Source of the DNA: Planococcus citri | Taxonomy: Eukaryota > Arthropoda > Insecta > Hemiptera > Pseudococcidae | Assembly: GCF_950023065.1 (NCBI RefSeq) | Contig: NC_088681.1 | Coordinates: forward strand, 12,338,001-12,402,000 | Direction: 5' to 3' | Length of the DNA: 64,000 nt | In this document: piece after piece, positions 35,646 through 47,960 of the stretch | Layout of the letters: the number at the start of each line of letters is the position of its first letter | Position numbering within the stretch: position 1 is the stretch's first letter | The notes under the pieces: model-generated | Seen by the model: the letters and a program-made list of their open reading frames with translations, nothing else | What the model was told of the DNA's origin: nothing | The model's database searches: none | Made by a program: the position numbers and the translations under genes

Positions 35646-38600
35646 TTTCGAATGATTTAGATACAATTTTTCAAAATCCACTTCTACCTGATCAAATCCG
35701 CATTTATTGAACTATTAAAATCCAAAAATCTGCTTAGAATTTTAGAATAATTCGAAATTACTATGGGGGCAGGGGGGCTGAGAATAAGGGAAAATAAATT
35801 GCCAGCTTGTTACCTCCATTTAATCAAACTTTAATTTTTTTACGAGAATAAATGATGAAAATTTCAGCTTTCAAAAACGTCCACAAGGACGTCAAAAATT
35901 GAGTAAAACTCAAATTTCAACTTTTTCATCAGAGAATAAGCTGAATTGTAATTTTCAAATATTCGCAAAAAATTAAAAATGTTGAAATTCGAGATTTAAA
36001 ATTTTTCCTGGAGGTTAATTTTTGAATGTTTTTTTGAATTTTTCAGTTCGGTTTAAAAATTCGTCTTGTAGGTACTCGTATTTAATTGCCTCAATTTTTG
36101 ATTTTTTATCTCTTTGAAAATTTTGAGATGGAATTCAAAAAAATCAATTTAAATCGCATTTCATCTCCCTTCCTCGTTTCATCTTTCTTTCTCACTTCGA
36201 AGTGAGATTATTCGTACGAAACGTGATTAACGATCATTTATCGACGACCGACGTGTTTGTTCTCTTATCAATCAATTTCGTTGAAATGATATTTCCTGAG
36301 GCATTAATTAGAAAGTTTAACGCTGGAAGTCGATCAGAATGCCAACAATTTGATTTTGTATTTGCATTTGGTATTGTGTACATTAATTAATACCTACTAT
36401 CGAATAATTTCAAAAAAAGACATTTTTTTGAGAAAAAAAAATTGCAAATCTTTGTTATAGGATATTTTTAAAATTTTAAAAATTCATTGATGCCAATAAT
36501 CGAGTCAAAGCCTTATTTTATCTCAATCAAGGAGGGGCAAACGTTAATTGAAAAACATAACGAACTATAGATAGGGTATTATCGTAGATAGGCGATTCAT
36601 TTAAATAACTTACGCTGCACACGTGCCGCAGAATTTTTCGCCTCCATGATTTAAATTCGCAGATACACAGACGAAAAAATTGTCATTTTAATACGCGAAA
36701 CACATACGAATAAATTTGAAAAACATCATCACGTGAATCGTAATCGAATTTTAACTCGACGAAATTTCATCGCGAATCACCGAAGAAAAAAAACGATAGG
36801 TAATTTTTTAATGAAAAATTTTACACCGAAATTTAATCTCGAAAAATCACTTTAAAAGTACCTACGTAAAAAAATACGAAAATTTTTCTAGTAGTAAATT
36901 AGCACGACATGTGTTGATATTAGCGAGTTGTGTCGTTATAAAACTATTACTAACCATAACAAGTGATGTTTACATTGAGTACACTGTGGCTGGTCGCTGC
37001 ATGTGCGTCGTTTGAAGCTTGTGTTTTCACGGTGTATATTTTCATCTCCCACTCTTTGCTGCTGCTGCTTGCTGGTCTCTCTCTCTCTCTCTCTCTCTCG
37101 TAGTCTGCCGACTAAAAGTCATCGTCATCAGCATCGTATAATATGGACCGAAATACATATAAGATGAAACGAGCGTTTTACACACGTTTTAATCGTGTCT
37201 GAACGTGTTGAAAAAGCATTGACATTGGGTGCATGCAATTTGGCAAATATTGTGTACTTGACAATATTCCTTATCGATTTTTATTTTACGCTTTATCAAA
37301 GATAAGGCAATATTTTATTATCCTCTCGAAATAGAAAAACATCGCGGAAAAAATCATAAACCGACTCGAACGATCGCAAAAATGAGCTCATTTTGGTTTA
37401 AAATTGCCATTCAGTGATTCACGGAGAGGTTGTTTTTATTCGTAGGGTCATTTAGATTTTAAAAAATGATTTAACGAACACAAAAAAAAATATAAAAATA
37501 AGAAAATTATTCGAAGCCTTGGAAAAATATGTACTTGCATAGTTTCGTTATCTTTAGCTTATTGATGAAATTTCCGTTGTAATGCAGATGTAATCTTTGT
37601 GTTGATTTTTTTTCTTTTTTTTTAATGCAATAATGAACGAGACGTCATTGATTTTTAAATAATTTGTAATCTGTCGATGTAATTTACATGCATGATGATG
37701 CTTTGATGTGTTCGTCTTCTTATGAGGATTAGTTTCAGTTTTGTTGGATTTTTTATAAAAAGCCACATAAGCGTAGAAAAACTTGATATATGTACCTGAA
37801 AATTGCGGTTTAAGTATAATACGTAGGAAGAGGGGGGGGAGGGGTTGGCCAGTCTTCAAAAACTGAACGAATGTTTTTTTTCTTTTTTTTTTAGTTTCGT
37901 TAGAAAAAATTATACAAAATTCTTTCTTCAGTCCGAAATTGAAAAATTGATCCATAATTATTCAATTTTCACGAGAAGAAGAAGGAAAAAAGAAGGAAGG
38001 TAGTTAAGATAAGGTAAAATTTTTGAAATTCGTACCACGTTAAAAAATGAGAATAAAGAACAATTTTTCAATTTTTTTTTTGAATTTTAGTTATTGAAAA
38101 ATCAAAGTTTTATCAGCAAAATTGATGAAATTTTACAAAAAAAAAGTGATAAAAAATGGCGATCGATTTACTTACATTTGATTCAATTTTTTCTTCAAAA
38201 GTTCTTCCTCAAACTTACTCGCTGCAAAAATTGTTCAATATTATCGTTACAACATTTTAAACACCATAAAAATTGCAGAAATGTTGAAAAAAATTATTTT
38301 TAGAAAGTTTGAAATTGTGATACATTTTTTTTTTAAATTATTTAAAATGATGAAAATTGGTTTTAAAAAACTCGTTGCTAAAATCATTCAATTCGAAGTA
38401 ATATAAGTATCAAGAAATTTGCAAACATTTCGAATTTTTAAAGTTCAAAAATGGTCACATTTTAGTAATTACTCGAAATATTGAAAAATTTGACTAAAAT
38501 TGCGACCTTTGGTGAAAAATATTGTTACAGCTGTTTCTAAAAATTGTAAAAATTGTTCGGACACTAAATTTGCTTGAAATTGGTTCAAAATTGTTTTAAA

Positions 38601-38984
38601 AATGTCAATTTGATGATTAAAAAGTTTTGGAGTAAACATTTTTTCAAGTTTCAGGATTTAAAAAAAAACCTTTTTTGATTTTCAATTACTTTTCATTTCA
38701 TTTTAAATGAACGTTTCGACAATTTTCAGGGTTTTTCGTTCATTTTCAATAATTTTGCTATGAAAATTTCAAGTTTGAATTTTTTTATTACTCATTTTGA
38801 GTTTTCTTGTTTTTTTTTTTTTACTTGAAAAAAAATTAATATTAACCTACTTAATCTATAGAAAAATTTAAAGCCTCAAAAAAAATCAAAATAAAATTGA
38901 AAACTGTGATCCAAATTTTGAACTTCCCAAATTTGATCCATGAATTTGAACAATTGAAAAGATTGATTTTGAAGCCATGGTTTT
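35646..38984. other. Intergenic with a (CT)n tract
   Basis: Unique AT-rich sequence. A CT dinucleotide microsatellite lies at about 37076-37099, next to GCTGCTGCTGC, in a region (36880-37160) with a TATA-like TTATAAAAC near 36937. It may be promoter or 5' UTR sequence, but no coding exon is visible. Confidence 0.35.
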
Positions 38985-39790
38985 TTGTTTTTTGGTTGAA
39001 ATTCACCAAAATGGTCTGTTTTTTGACAAACTTGTAAGAGTCTTGTTTTTTTTTTTTTTTTTTTTTTACTAAGTAAAAAAAACTCCTTTTTTTGCCAAAA
39101 TTGCTAAAAAAAATCGTTGGCAAACTTTTAAACAAAATCCCTGTTTTTTGACAAAACTTGCTAGGTTCTGTTTTTTTTAAACTTGCAAAAAAAGTCTTGT
39201 TTTTTTTTGAATAAAATTTGCCTAAGGTTTAAAAAAAATAAAATTGTTTCTTTTTTACAAAAATTGTAAAAAAATCAAACGTACAAAAAGTTTTGTTGAC
39301 AAACTAACAAAGAGCTCGTGTTTTCTTTTCTTTCGCAGACCAAATTCTCGCAAGAGGCATTTTTTTTGTCAAACGTTCAAAAATGCCCTGATTTTTATCC
39401 AAAACTTGCAAAAAAAAAAAACGTTTTTTTGACAAAATTTGTAGTCAAGTCTTACTTTTTTGTCAATATTACAAAAAAAAAGTTTTAATTTTTCCACCAA
39501 ATTTGACAAACTTGCAAAAAAAGTTGTGTTTTTTTTTGCAAAACTTGCACTTTTTTTGACCAAGAAACTTTCAAAAATGTTTTGCTTTTTTCTCAAAATT
39601 GCGAATCAAGTCTAATTTTTTCTTACACAAAAGTCCCTTTCTGTCAAACGTTCAAGAAAACATTCATGCTTTTTTGAATAAACTAAAACTTGCAGAAAAA
39701 TTTTTTTTCGACCAACTTGCAAAAAAAGTCAGTCATGTTTTTTTTCTTGCAAAACTTGAAAATTGCGAAGAAGTTGCAATCAAACTCAGA
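38985..39790. repeat. TTGCCAAAAA-type array, third block
   Basis: Variant of the same word family, here mostly CTTGCAAAAAAAGTC and TTTTTTGACAAA, with a poly(T) run at about 39046-39067. No gene. Confidence 0.65.
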
Positions 39791-41132
39791 AATTATGCAT
39801 TCGATTTTTCGTTTTAGAATTTCAATTTTTTTTCAAGTTTTAATTATGTAATACCTGTTTAGAAAAACTTTAACTTGAATAAATATTACGACCTTCCTCT
39901 CCCCTCCCCTCCCCTCCCCGCCCAATTGAAACAACGTTTGAAATAATTATTACTGCTTCAAGTTCTGCTTTTCTGCTAAAATTGTCTCAATAAATAAAAT
40001 TTTTCATTTATTCCTCTTGCTTTCAAAATTATTTCTAGTTTTTCTGATATTCTTTGAAAATGGAAAAATTTGCTCTGAAAAAAAATGTTGGATCAATTTT
40101 CATTCGATCCTTCCTTGCTCCTAAACTGGCACATTTACTTGGAGAAATTTTCCAGCTAAAAAGCTTGTTTTTGGAGTTTGTTTGATACTTTTATGAGTTT
40201 TATGTTGAAATTTTATAAATTGGGATTGGGAAGTTAATGATACAGAAGGTCCAATCAACACTCATTAACATTACCTCAAATGAATATTCATTATTTTAGA
40301 ATTTCTCTTTGATAGTTTTGATATCGAGTACAAATTCTAATTTTTGTCCACTAATCAATTTCTGATCAAAAGTTTTTTTTTCTGATTTATTTAAAAAAAA
40401 AAAAAAACCATTTCAAATTGACATTTGGTGGAAGAAAAGGAAAAAATGTGAAAAATATTGGAAGAAAAAAAAATCAAAATTGAGATTCGAGGATCAATCA
40501 CTGGTATTCATTTTATAACCATTTCGTTGGAAAATTGAGCTTTGTTTCAAGCAGTTCCTCCTTCAAGAAATAACGCAGCAACTTATAATACATCCACGTG
40601 TGTTTTTGAACAGCTGTTTCAAGATAAGGAAATACTGTGTTTCGTTTTTTCAACCAATTTCGATAATAAAAAAATTTGGGCGAATGAAAATCACTTAAGA
40701 GTAATTAAATTTAGTTTGAGTGAAATTTTAAAGAGGGAATTGGAGCTCTTTGATGAACTAAGTAATAAAAAAAATACACCAGAAGGACAGTTTATTCTAA
40801 TTCGAGTTGATATTCATATTCGGTGGTGAAAAAACTTGGAATATTTTTTTATTTTGCCTCTCAGTCTTTGAAAAAAGAAAAAAGCTTCAAAATTCGGAGA
40901 CAGTTTAAGAAATAGAATAACCTCAGTTGTTGACAACGTTGATTTCGAAGATTTTCGTAAAAACTATTGTAATATTGTTGGATCGAGCCCATATAATTAA
41001 TTTAGAGAAAGGCAGAAGATGAGAAAACTCATTATTTTTATTTCTCAATTCTCATCACAAGTACCTACATATATGAAGGAATGACTCAAGACTACGTAAG
41101 CAGTGAATCAAAATTTTGAGGGAGGTTTATGA
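39791..41132. other. Intergenic upstream of the FP-like gene
   Basis: It contains a (CCCCT)n stretch at about 39896-39920. An open frame at 40542-40829 has no recognisable domain. It could be an upstream exon of the gene at 41133, but I see no clear donor for it. Confidence 0.35.
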
Positions 41133-41924
41133 ATGCGAACAGCAGCGATAGGATCGAATTACATAACAAAAAATTTAGCTAATCTATTAATTAAGAATTA
41201 CTCAGACCTTGATATATTGGTTTACTTTTTACCATTTTCCAGAGACTACAACTTGATCTTATACGCAGTCAACAATTCGGCAGTATTAGAAAAAGGCTCG
41301 TTGCTGAACTACGTCTACTTCGTATTCAAAGAAATCCTACACGTGAACATAACATTAATCGATATCCGATATTGTAAATATCTTCGTAGTAAGAATCCAG
41401 ACGCTGCTAAAAAAGTACCTCCGGTTTTGGTAGCTTTCACCAAGATGGACGTTAAGAATGAAATTCTGCACAAACGTAAACTATTGAAACCGACCGGAAT
41501 CAAAGTCGAACACGATATGCCTAGAAAGCTACTAGACGAACAGAACGCTTTATTGAAGCCTTTAATGGATAAGTATCGAGCCATGGGGCAATACGTGGTG
41601 GTGAGAAGTGGTAAATTACTCGTAGAGGGTAAAGTTTTGACTGAGATCAGCTTACCTGATAAGTATACTTACGATCCTTTGCAAACGTTCGTATCTTATG
41701 TGAGCACCAAGTCTGCGAAGACAACTACTCCTGGGATGCAGTTACCGAGAGAGTTCGTGGAGTATGGATTCGGTGCTGAAAAGAAATCGGGCAAGAAGAA
41801 GGGAGGAGGTAAAGCAGCCGGAGGTAAGAAGAAACGAAAGCCTATGATTAGAATACCTTTAGATGAGGAAATTGGCGAAGAGTTATCGGCTGAGGTATTA
41901 TTTACCACAAGAAGATTTTGGTAA
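41133..41924 (+). CDS. FP25/L1-ORF1-like domain protein with basic C-terminal tail
   Basis: Counted from the ATG at 41133, residues 38-165 follow the layout of the nucleic-acid-binding domain shared by ORF1 proteins of some LINEs and baculovirus FP25K-like proteins. An RDYNLILYAV strand comes first, then FKEILHVNITLIDI, PPVLVAFTKMDVKNEIL, KRKLLKPTGIKVEHDMP and YVVVRSGKLLVEGK. After it come a linker, a Lys/Gly tract (217-236) that may bind nucleic acid or act as a nuclear signal, and an acidic end. The segment before residue 37 does not fit the family, and TTTTCCAG ends at 41242. The true exon therefore probably starts at 41243 with an upstream exon unknown. No reverse transcriptase, poly(A) tail or target duplication is nearby, and codon use resembles that of the adjoining genes. 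Host domestication is my inference. A polyadenylation signal is at 42186-42191. Confidence 0.55.
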   Translation: MRTAAIGSNYITKNLANLLIKNYSDLDILVYFLPFSRDYNLILYAVNNSAVLEKGSLLNYVYFVFKEILHVNITLIDIRYCKYLRSKNPDAAKKVPPVLVAFTKMDVKNEILHKRKLLKPTGIKVEHDMPRKLLDEQNALLKPLMDKYRAMGQYVVVRSGKLLVEGKVLTEISLPDKYTYDPLQTFVSYVSTKSAKTTTPGMQLPREFVEYGFGAEKKSGKKKGGGKAAGGKKKRKPMIRIPLDEEIGEELSAEVLFTTRRFW

Positions 41925-42185
41925 TTGGGTTCGAGATGTACGTGTACCTGGATTTTTTCAATTGTTTGGGTGTAATTTGGCTTGAAAATCGATTTTTATT
42001 ACACGAAGAGTAGTTTAGCGAAAGGTAATTTGCAAATGAGCGAGACAGAAGTAACTTTCATATCGAGTTTTGTACTTTTCCAAAATGTAAAAACATCGTA
42101 GTGGGATTTTTCGATTAATTTTTTTTCAAGTTGAGAATTTCAATATCGCTAAGTGAAAAAAAGACGATAATAACTGATATAAGTC

Positions 42186-42191
42186 AATAAA
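42186..42191 (+). terminator. AATAAA polyadenylation signal of the FP-like gene
   Basis: Canonical AATAAA about 260 bases after the stop codon, in a short intergenic space before the convergent RpS28 3' end. Confidence 0.6.
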
Positions 42192-42539
42192 GATTTACCA
42201 ACGAACTTTCTGTTTTCATTCAAGTATCGACTCGAAGCATCTTAACGAATATTTTCAACTACTCAGTCGAACTAACGAACGTAGAAATGTCAATATTTAA
42301 AGCAATGGCCCTGATATGTGAAACTCATCTCTCTGAAGAGTATTCGAAACCTTTTTAATCGATATTTCTTCGAAATAACATCAAATCCATGTACTGTTCC
42401 CTTCATTTCGGGCTACTCGTAGTTTCGAAGATCACACCATCGATATAACAACCGTACTTGAAAACTGACGATTCGCTTTAGTCGTAAAAGTACAGCTTGA
42501 ATCAAAAACCTCGATTAAAAATGAACAACTATACAAGTT

Positions 42540-43068
42540 ATGAAAACGACAATACTTTATTGTGATAAACACACGAACATCAGATGGTTTACATGTTCGA
42601 TTCCATATTAGTTCTCTTCAAAACGTAGATGATGATCGTAGGACAGGTGGTATCGTACTTCAGCTTATAATTAGATGAGGAAGAAGAAAGATCTGTAAAG
42701 AAATCAAACACAATCTTAATTAGTAATGTGTGGTTTACATGTAGAGGTGTGATAACAATGACTGCACGAGTGCAACTTAGATTCAAGATTGATTACTCAG
42801 AAAGAATAATAGTTTGAAACGAAAGAGTATACGATGGAGATTGACTACTTACTCATCTTAATCTTCTTGCTTCTCTCTCAGATTCCAACAGCGTTAAAAT
42901 ATCGCCTTCTCTGACGGGTCCTTTGACGTTTCTGATAATCTGACGATTTTGCTCGCCGATAAACTCGACTTTTACTTGAGTACACTGTCCTTGGGAGCCG
43001 GTACGTCCCAGAACTTTCATCACACGCGCCAAAACTACGGGCTTTTCCATTTTTCAGATATTATTAAA
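42540..43068 (-). other. RpS28: RpS28 transcript body: UTR exons and 3' UTR intron
   Basis: On the minus strand the coding sequence ends with TGA at 42855-42853. The very next bases form a strong donor, GTAAGTAG (42852 downward). A good acceptor, TTTCTTTACAG, ends at 42693. The intron (42852 to 42693, 160 nt) therefore separates the stop codon from a final untranslated exon that starts at 42692 and carries AATAAA at 42561-42556. Upstream, CTTAATTTCAG ending at 43069 looks like an acceptor for a 5' UTR intron, 18 bases before the ATG. I could not place its donor. Confidence 0.6.
42853..43050 (-). CDS. RpS28: 40S ribosomal protein S28 (eS28)
   Basis: Sixty-five residues, the usual length of insect eS28. 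The protein shows the near-invariant family blocks: VLGRTGSQGQCTQVKVEF (residues 14-31), RQIIRNVKGPVREGDILTLL, and the C-terminal ESEREARRLR. eS28 is a small beta-barrel protein of the 40S head that contacts mRNA near the exit site. The entire coding sequence lies in one exon and the start follows GAAAA. The gene is convergent with the FP-like gene and divergent from SLC25A38. The only oddity is the intron directly after the stop codon. I am nearly certain of the identity. Confidence 0.98.
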   Translation of the reverse strand: MEKPVVLARVMKVLGRTGSQGQCTQVKVEFIGEQNRQIIRNVKGPVREGDILTLLESEREARRLR

Positions 43069-43684
43069 CTGAAATTAAGTATAAAGAAGTATAAAATACT
43101 CTCAAACCACGTTACGTTTGCAAAAATCCACGAGAAGTTTGTCCACCGAAAAAGCTCGCCGGAGTTGATTGATGATTCAAGATAAGAGATTCGGCAAGGT
43201 CGTTGCTGCGTTGTGATTGGCTGAAAATGGCCAAGCTGTTTTGGAAATTCGAGTTTTTTATTGAAAGTTCAATCGTTTTGGTTTGATTTTACATTTTGTT
43301 TAGTGTGTTTTTGAATATTAAATTCAAAATTTTCATTTTTATTCATTTTAAAAGAAGTTCTTCATTTTAAATTTGGAAAGTTTCGTTAGTTTGATATTCG
43401 GTACCAAAGCCAAAAAATTTAGTTTCACGTGTTTCTTTACAGACCTTGCGTTTTTGTTCTGTGGTTTCGGTGTTTTCAGCAGTGAACCGAATTTCTCACC
43501 GTGTAGGATTCGTAAACATAAACACGAAATTTTTTTATCATTATTATTTTTTCATTTTAATTAATTTTAATTAAGTACACGTTAGTTTTGTTATCGTTTT
43601 GTACGGTTTCATTTTTAAATACATAAGTGAAGTATTTCTCAACGACGTATAAAAGTTTTACGCGATGTTCCAATTTTTCTAACC
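43069..43684. promoter_or_regulatory. Shared divergent promoter region of RpS28 and SLC25A38
   Basis: The two ATGs are about 635 bases apart in opposite directions. An ATTGG at 43216-43220 reads as a CCAAT box (GCCAATCAC) for RpS28. A pyrimidine-rich CTTTTTC on the minus strand near 43150 could be a TOP-type start, but this is a guess. Positions of the actual transcription starts cannot be fixed from sequence alone. Confidence 0.45.
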
Positions 43685-44978
43685 ATGTTTGAGCAAGATT
43701 TCATTCGTTCTTTCCTCACCGGAGCAACTTCTGGAACCATATCAGCATTTCTATTTCAACCTTTGGACGTACTAAAAACACAAATACAAGATCAAAGACG
43801 CCTCAGGTAAGTTCTTCGATGCATAAATCACTATTTGAAATACCAAGTCTGATGAAATTCTACTTTCTTTTCCAGTAAGAATGCACCGGTTACGTATTTC
43901 CTGGTATTCAGGAATATCCTACAGAGTCAAGGCCCTGCTGGATTTTGGAAAGGATTGACACCTGTAAGTGATATGCCCACTTGTTGAGAATATTTCATCA
44001 TCCACCTTTTTAATTGGGTCATTATTTTCAGGCTTTGGCTCGATGTATTCCTGGAGTTGGTTTATATTTCTCTTCGTTAAATCTTATGACTACTCACGTA
44101 ATCGGCGATACTCCTAGCGTACTGGAGACTGTATTTTTAGGTGCAGCTGCACGAGCTTCTTCGACCATTATTTTTATACCTTTTACTGTGATCAAAACAA
44201 GATTCGAGGTATTTGGATAGTTTTTCTACGGTTTGTTGTTCAAACTATCGAACAATAACTTGTCATGGTTTTAGCATTATGATCTGTAGAGTGGCCAGTA
44301 CAAATATACCGGATTATTTGACGCTGTCAGAAGTATTAAGCAATTCGAAGGTGTTCAAGGATTTACTCGAGGGCTTGTACCGACACTAATACGAGATGTG
44401 CCATTTTCAGGATTGTATTATTTATTTTATACTCGAACGAAAACACTTTTAGGTAATTTAAAATCACGAGTATTTTTGTGTTTTACTTTGATTATTGATT
44501 TATTATGAGTCGATTTCTTCTTAGGATTGGAACAAGGCGAGAGTAATTCGTACAAAGTATTTCTTAGCGGAGTCATAGCAGGATGTTCGGCTTCATTTAT
44601 TACTCATCCTGCAGATCTTATTAAAACTTACGTGCAACTGTACCCGAACGAGTTTAATAAGTTTTCTTCGGGTATTTACTTTATTTATAAGGTAAGAGAA
44701 CTGGGTTGAAAATTGAAATACGACTGAATAAGTATACATATTGTTGTTTCGTAATTGGGAATTTTACTTCGCAGAGATTCGGTTTTAAAGGGTATTTCAA
44801 CGGACTGATGATAAGACTGATGCGTAGAACGTTAGTTACCTCGATGTCGTGGACTGTTTACGAAAAGGTAATTAATTTTCGACCTCATCGAGTTGGAAAT
44901 AATTTCTACACATTGTTCAAGTTTTTTTTGTATTCTTTCATGTTGCAGATAAATATTTACGTTAAGGTGCCATCGTGA
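43685..44978 (+). CDS. SLC25A38: Mitochondrial glycine transporter, SLC25A38/Hem25 family (7 exons)
   Basis: Likely exons are 43685-43806, 43876-43963, 44032-44208, 44290-44452, 44525-44691, 44775-44867 and 44949-44978. All have GT-AG introns and the phases join into 279 residues. The three mitochondrial-carrier repeats each carry the PX[D/E/T]XXK signature: QPLDVLKTQ in exon 1, IPFTVIKTR in exon 3 and HPADLIKTY in exon 5. The second signature with Thr and the RCIPGVGLYF and LIRDVPFSGLYY blocks are typical of SLC25A38. This inner-membrane carrier imports glycine for 5-aminolevulinate and haem synthesis. Length is slightly under the ~300 usual. The last intron (81 nt) is a multiple of three without stops, so retaining it gives an alternative longer C-terminus. 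Confidence 0.92.
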
Positions 44979-45199
44979 GTTACGGAATGAGTATTTTGAT
45001 ATCGATGAAGTCTATTTATAGATTTTGTTATCTTTATTTTTTTTTTACGTTGTTGATGGTGGATATCGTATATAATAATTATGTACATGTGTTACGTTTA
45101 CGTTTAATTTGAGCAATATCAAGTTACCGACGTTACCGTATCGTTTAAACAGGGCTCGTACTGAATTATCTTTTTCATTTTTTCTTTGGAAATTTTCAT
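44979..45199. other. SLC25A38 3' flank
   Basis: AT-rich, presumably the 3' UTR of the carrier gene. No canonical AATAAA is obvious. Confidence 0.35.
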
Positions 45200-47960
45200 T
45201 TCCAAACACTCTCGTTTCTCGCTAAAAAATTTCCACTTGTTCAAAAAATTTCATAAAGCTAAATTTTTTTAATACCCAAAGTCCAGCGTTTTGACCAAAA
45301 AATGCCAAAAAGGCCTTTTTTTCTGCAACTGTTAGTCTTGCTTCTTATCAAAAAACAGAAATTTTTCGTTTTTTTGCAAAAGAATTTGAAAAATTACAAT
45401 TTTAAAAAAATATTGGCCAAAAGTCTCGCATTTTTGGTGAAAATTGCCAAAAATGGTAGCTTTTTAGCAATTGAAAAATTTTGTTTTTTTACCTTGAAAT
45501 TGCCAAAAATAATCAAGCTGAATTGTTATTTTACTCAAAGAGATATAAAAAAATTCTCAATTTTCCAAAAACAGCAAATTTGAAATTGCTGCTCTTTGCA
45601 AAAATTATTTTTCGAAAAATAAGTTGTGAAAAAATATGCAATATCTTTGCAAATAATTCCCAAAAATTGCTGATTTTTGTTATATCTAATTGTCGAATTT
45701 TTATATTTTTGAGAAAATTTTAAATTTTTAGCAGAATTGCTGAAAATTTTCACCTTTTTTTCAAATTATCCAAAGTATTGCGTTTTTTGCCAGAAATTAT
45801 TGCAAAAAAAGTTCACTTTTTTGCCAATGAATCTCAAAAATGACAATTTTTGTCTGATTCCAAAAAGCTTCATTTTTTTCAAAAATTGTCCCAAGTCTCG
45901 CTTTTTTGCCCCAAACGCCAAGTAAGTTCTATTTTCACATTGGAAAATTGAAAAATCGACTCCCATCAAAAATTGCGAGAGCATCATTTTTTTGGCAAAA
46001 ATTGTCACATTTTCTCCTTCTTTTTTGCGAAAAATTTCAAAAACTGTTTTTTTTTCTAAGATTCTCCAAAATTTATGTTTTTTGACAAAATTTGCTCAAA
46101 ATTTAAGCATTTTAGCAGTTAAAAAGTCTCATTTTACCTAAAATTATCAAAAATTGTCATTTTTTACCTAAAAAATGTAAAAAGACTAACGTTTTGAAAA
46201 AACAAAAAAAATCGGAAAAAAAATATTTCTTTGCCAGTACTTAATTCCCAAAAATTTTTGTCTTTTGCTAAAATTGTCAAATTTTTACATTTTAGAAAAA
46301 TTCCAAAATATTCTTTGTCTTTTAAAATTTGCAAACATTTGCCGTTTTGCTAGAAATTGCTGCTAAAATTGTCAGTCTTGCTTTTTGCAAAAAATTGTAA
46401 AATTTTTCGCTTTTGAACAAAATTGCTAAAAATCTGTTTTTTTATTCTGCAAAAAATTCCAAAAGGTCTCACTTTTTTCAAAAACTGTCTCAAAACCTCA
46501 TTTTTTCCCCCAGAAACTGCCAAAAATTCCTTCCTTTTTTAAAAATTGTCAGTTTCGCTTTTTTGCATCAAAATTTCTAAAAAAATATATATTTTTCAAA
46601 AAAATTGCAAAGAAAAGTGGCCAAAAATTGTCCAAAGATCTTAATTTGTTCAAAAATGATTAATAATTATCGTTTATTGAACTATTAGAATGCCTCTTTT
46701 TTGCCTAAAATTGTCAAAGGTGATCAAGAAGTGTTATTGTTTTGCCTACAAAGTGTAAAAAAAATGCCACCTCTCAAAAAAAAAATTGAATTTTTTTGCA
46801 TATAATTTTCCTTAAGGGACAGAAAATGCTGCTTCTACTAAAACCGTAAAAGTTTTGCTTTTTGCTAAAAATGTCTCAAAATTCAAGCATTTTAGCAGTT
46901 GAAAAGTCTCAAGTCTCATTTTACCTAAAATTATCAGAAATTGTCATTTTTTTGCCTAAAAAAATGTAAAAAGACTCACGTTTTGAAAAAAAAATCGGGA
47001 AAAAAGTAATTTCTTTGCCACTAATTCCCAAAAAAAATATCTTTTGCTAAAATTGTTGAATTTTCACTTTTTAAAAAAATTGCAAAAATATTCGTTCTTT
47101 TTTAAAAATTTTGCAAACTTTTGCCGATTTGCTAGAAATTGCTGCTAATATTGTCAGTCTTGCTTTTTGTACAAAATTGTAAAATTTTTCGCTTTTGAAG
47201 AAAATTGCTAAAAATCTTTTTTTTTTTTTGCAAAAAATTCCAAAATGTCTTATTTTTTTTTCAAAAACTGTCTCAAAATTTCATTTTTTCCCCAGAAACA
47301 GCCGAAAATTTCTTCCTTTTTTAAAAATTGTCAATTTCGCTTTTTTGCACCAAAATTTCTAAAAAATTAATTTTCAAAAAAATTGCAAAGAAAAGTTGCC
47401 AAAAATTGTCCAAAGGTTTTAATTTGTTCAAAAATGGTTAATTCTCGTTTATTGAACTATTGAGAAGTCTCTTTTTTGCCTAAAATTGCCAAAGGTGATC
47501 AAGAAGTGTTATTATTTTGTCTAAAAAGTGTAAAAAAATTCCATTTCTTGAAAAAATGTGAAAAAATAGAATTTTTTGCATATAATTTTCCTTAAGGACA
47601 AAAACCGCTGCTTTTACTAAAACCGTAAAAGTTGTGATTTTTGCCAAAAATTTCCAAGTGTGTTTTTTTTCAAAAATATCAATTTTTACCAGAAATTGCC
47701 AATTGTCAAAAGTGTGGCTTGTTTGCCCAAAAATGCAAAAGTTCTCGTTTTTTTTTTGTCAGAAATAGTCAAAAAGCCATCAAAAAATTTCAAAATGTTT
47801 AAACTTTCTGAATCATCAGAACATTTCAATTCTATTTCGAATGTTTTGTTGGTCTTTTTTTTTTTTTTTTTTTTTTTTTGATGTCTTGCTCACATTTTGT
47901 CATCTTTTCGGGCTACTTTTTTGAGCCTTTTTGGTCACTTTTTTGAGATTTTTGCTATTT
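45200..47960. repeat. TTGCCAAAAA-rich array, fourth block, with 780-bp tandem duplication
   Basis: Same word family and orientation as the first blocks. Two long diverged copies stand 780 bases apart: the marker AAGCATTTTAGCAGTT is at 46105 and 46885, and ATAATTTTCCTTAAGG is at 46801 and 47581. One copy therefore runs about 46080-46860 and the next 46861-47640. The block ends in a poly(T) run at about 47858-47880. Open frames here are low-complexity. Confidence 0.8.

Noticed and set aside
40542..40829. 95-codon frame upstream of the FP-like gene
   Set aside because: Could be an upstream exon, but no convincing donor joins it to 41243 and no domain is recognisable, so I left it uncalled.
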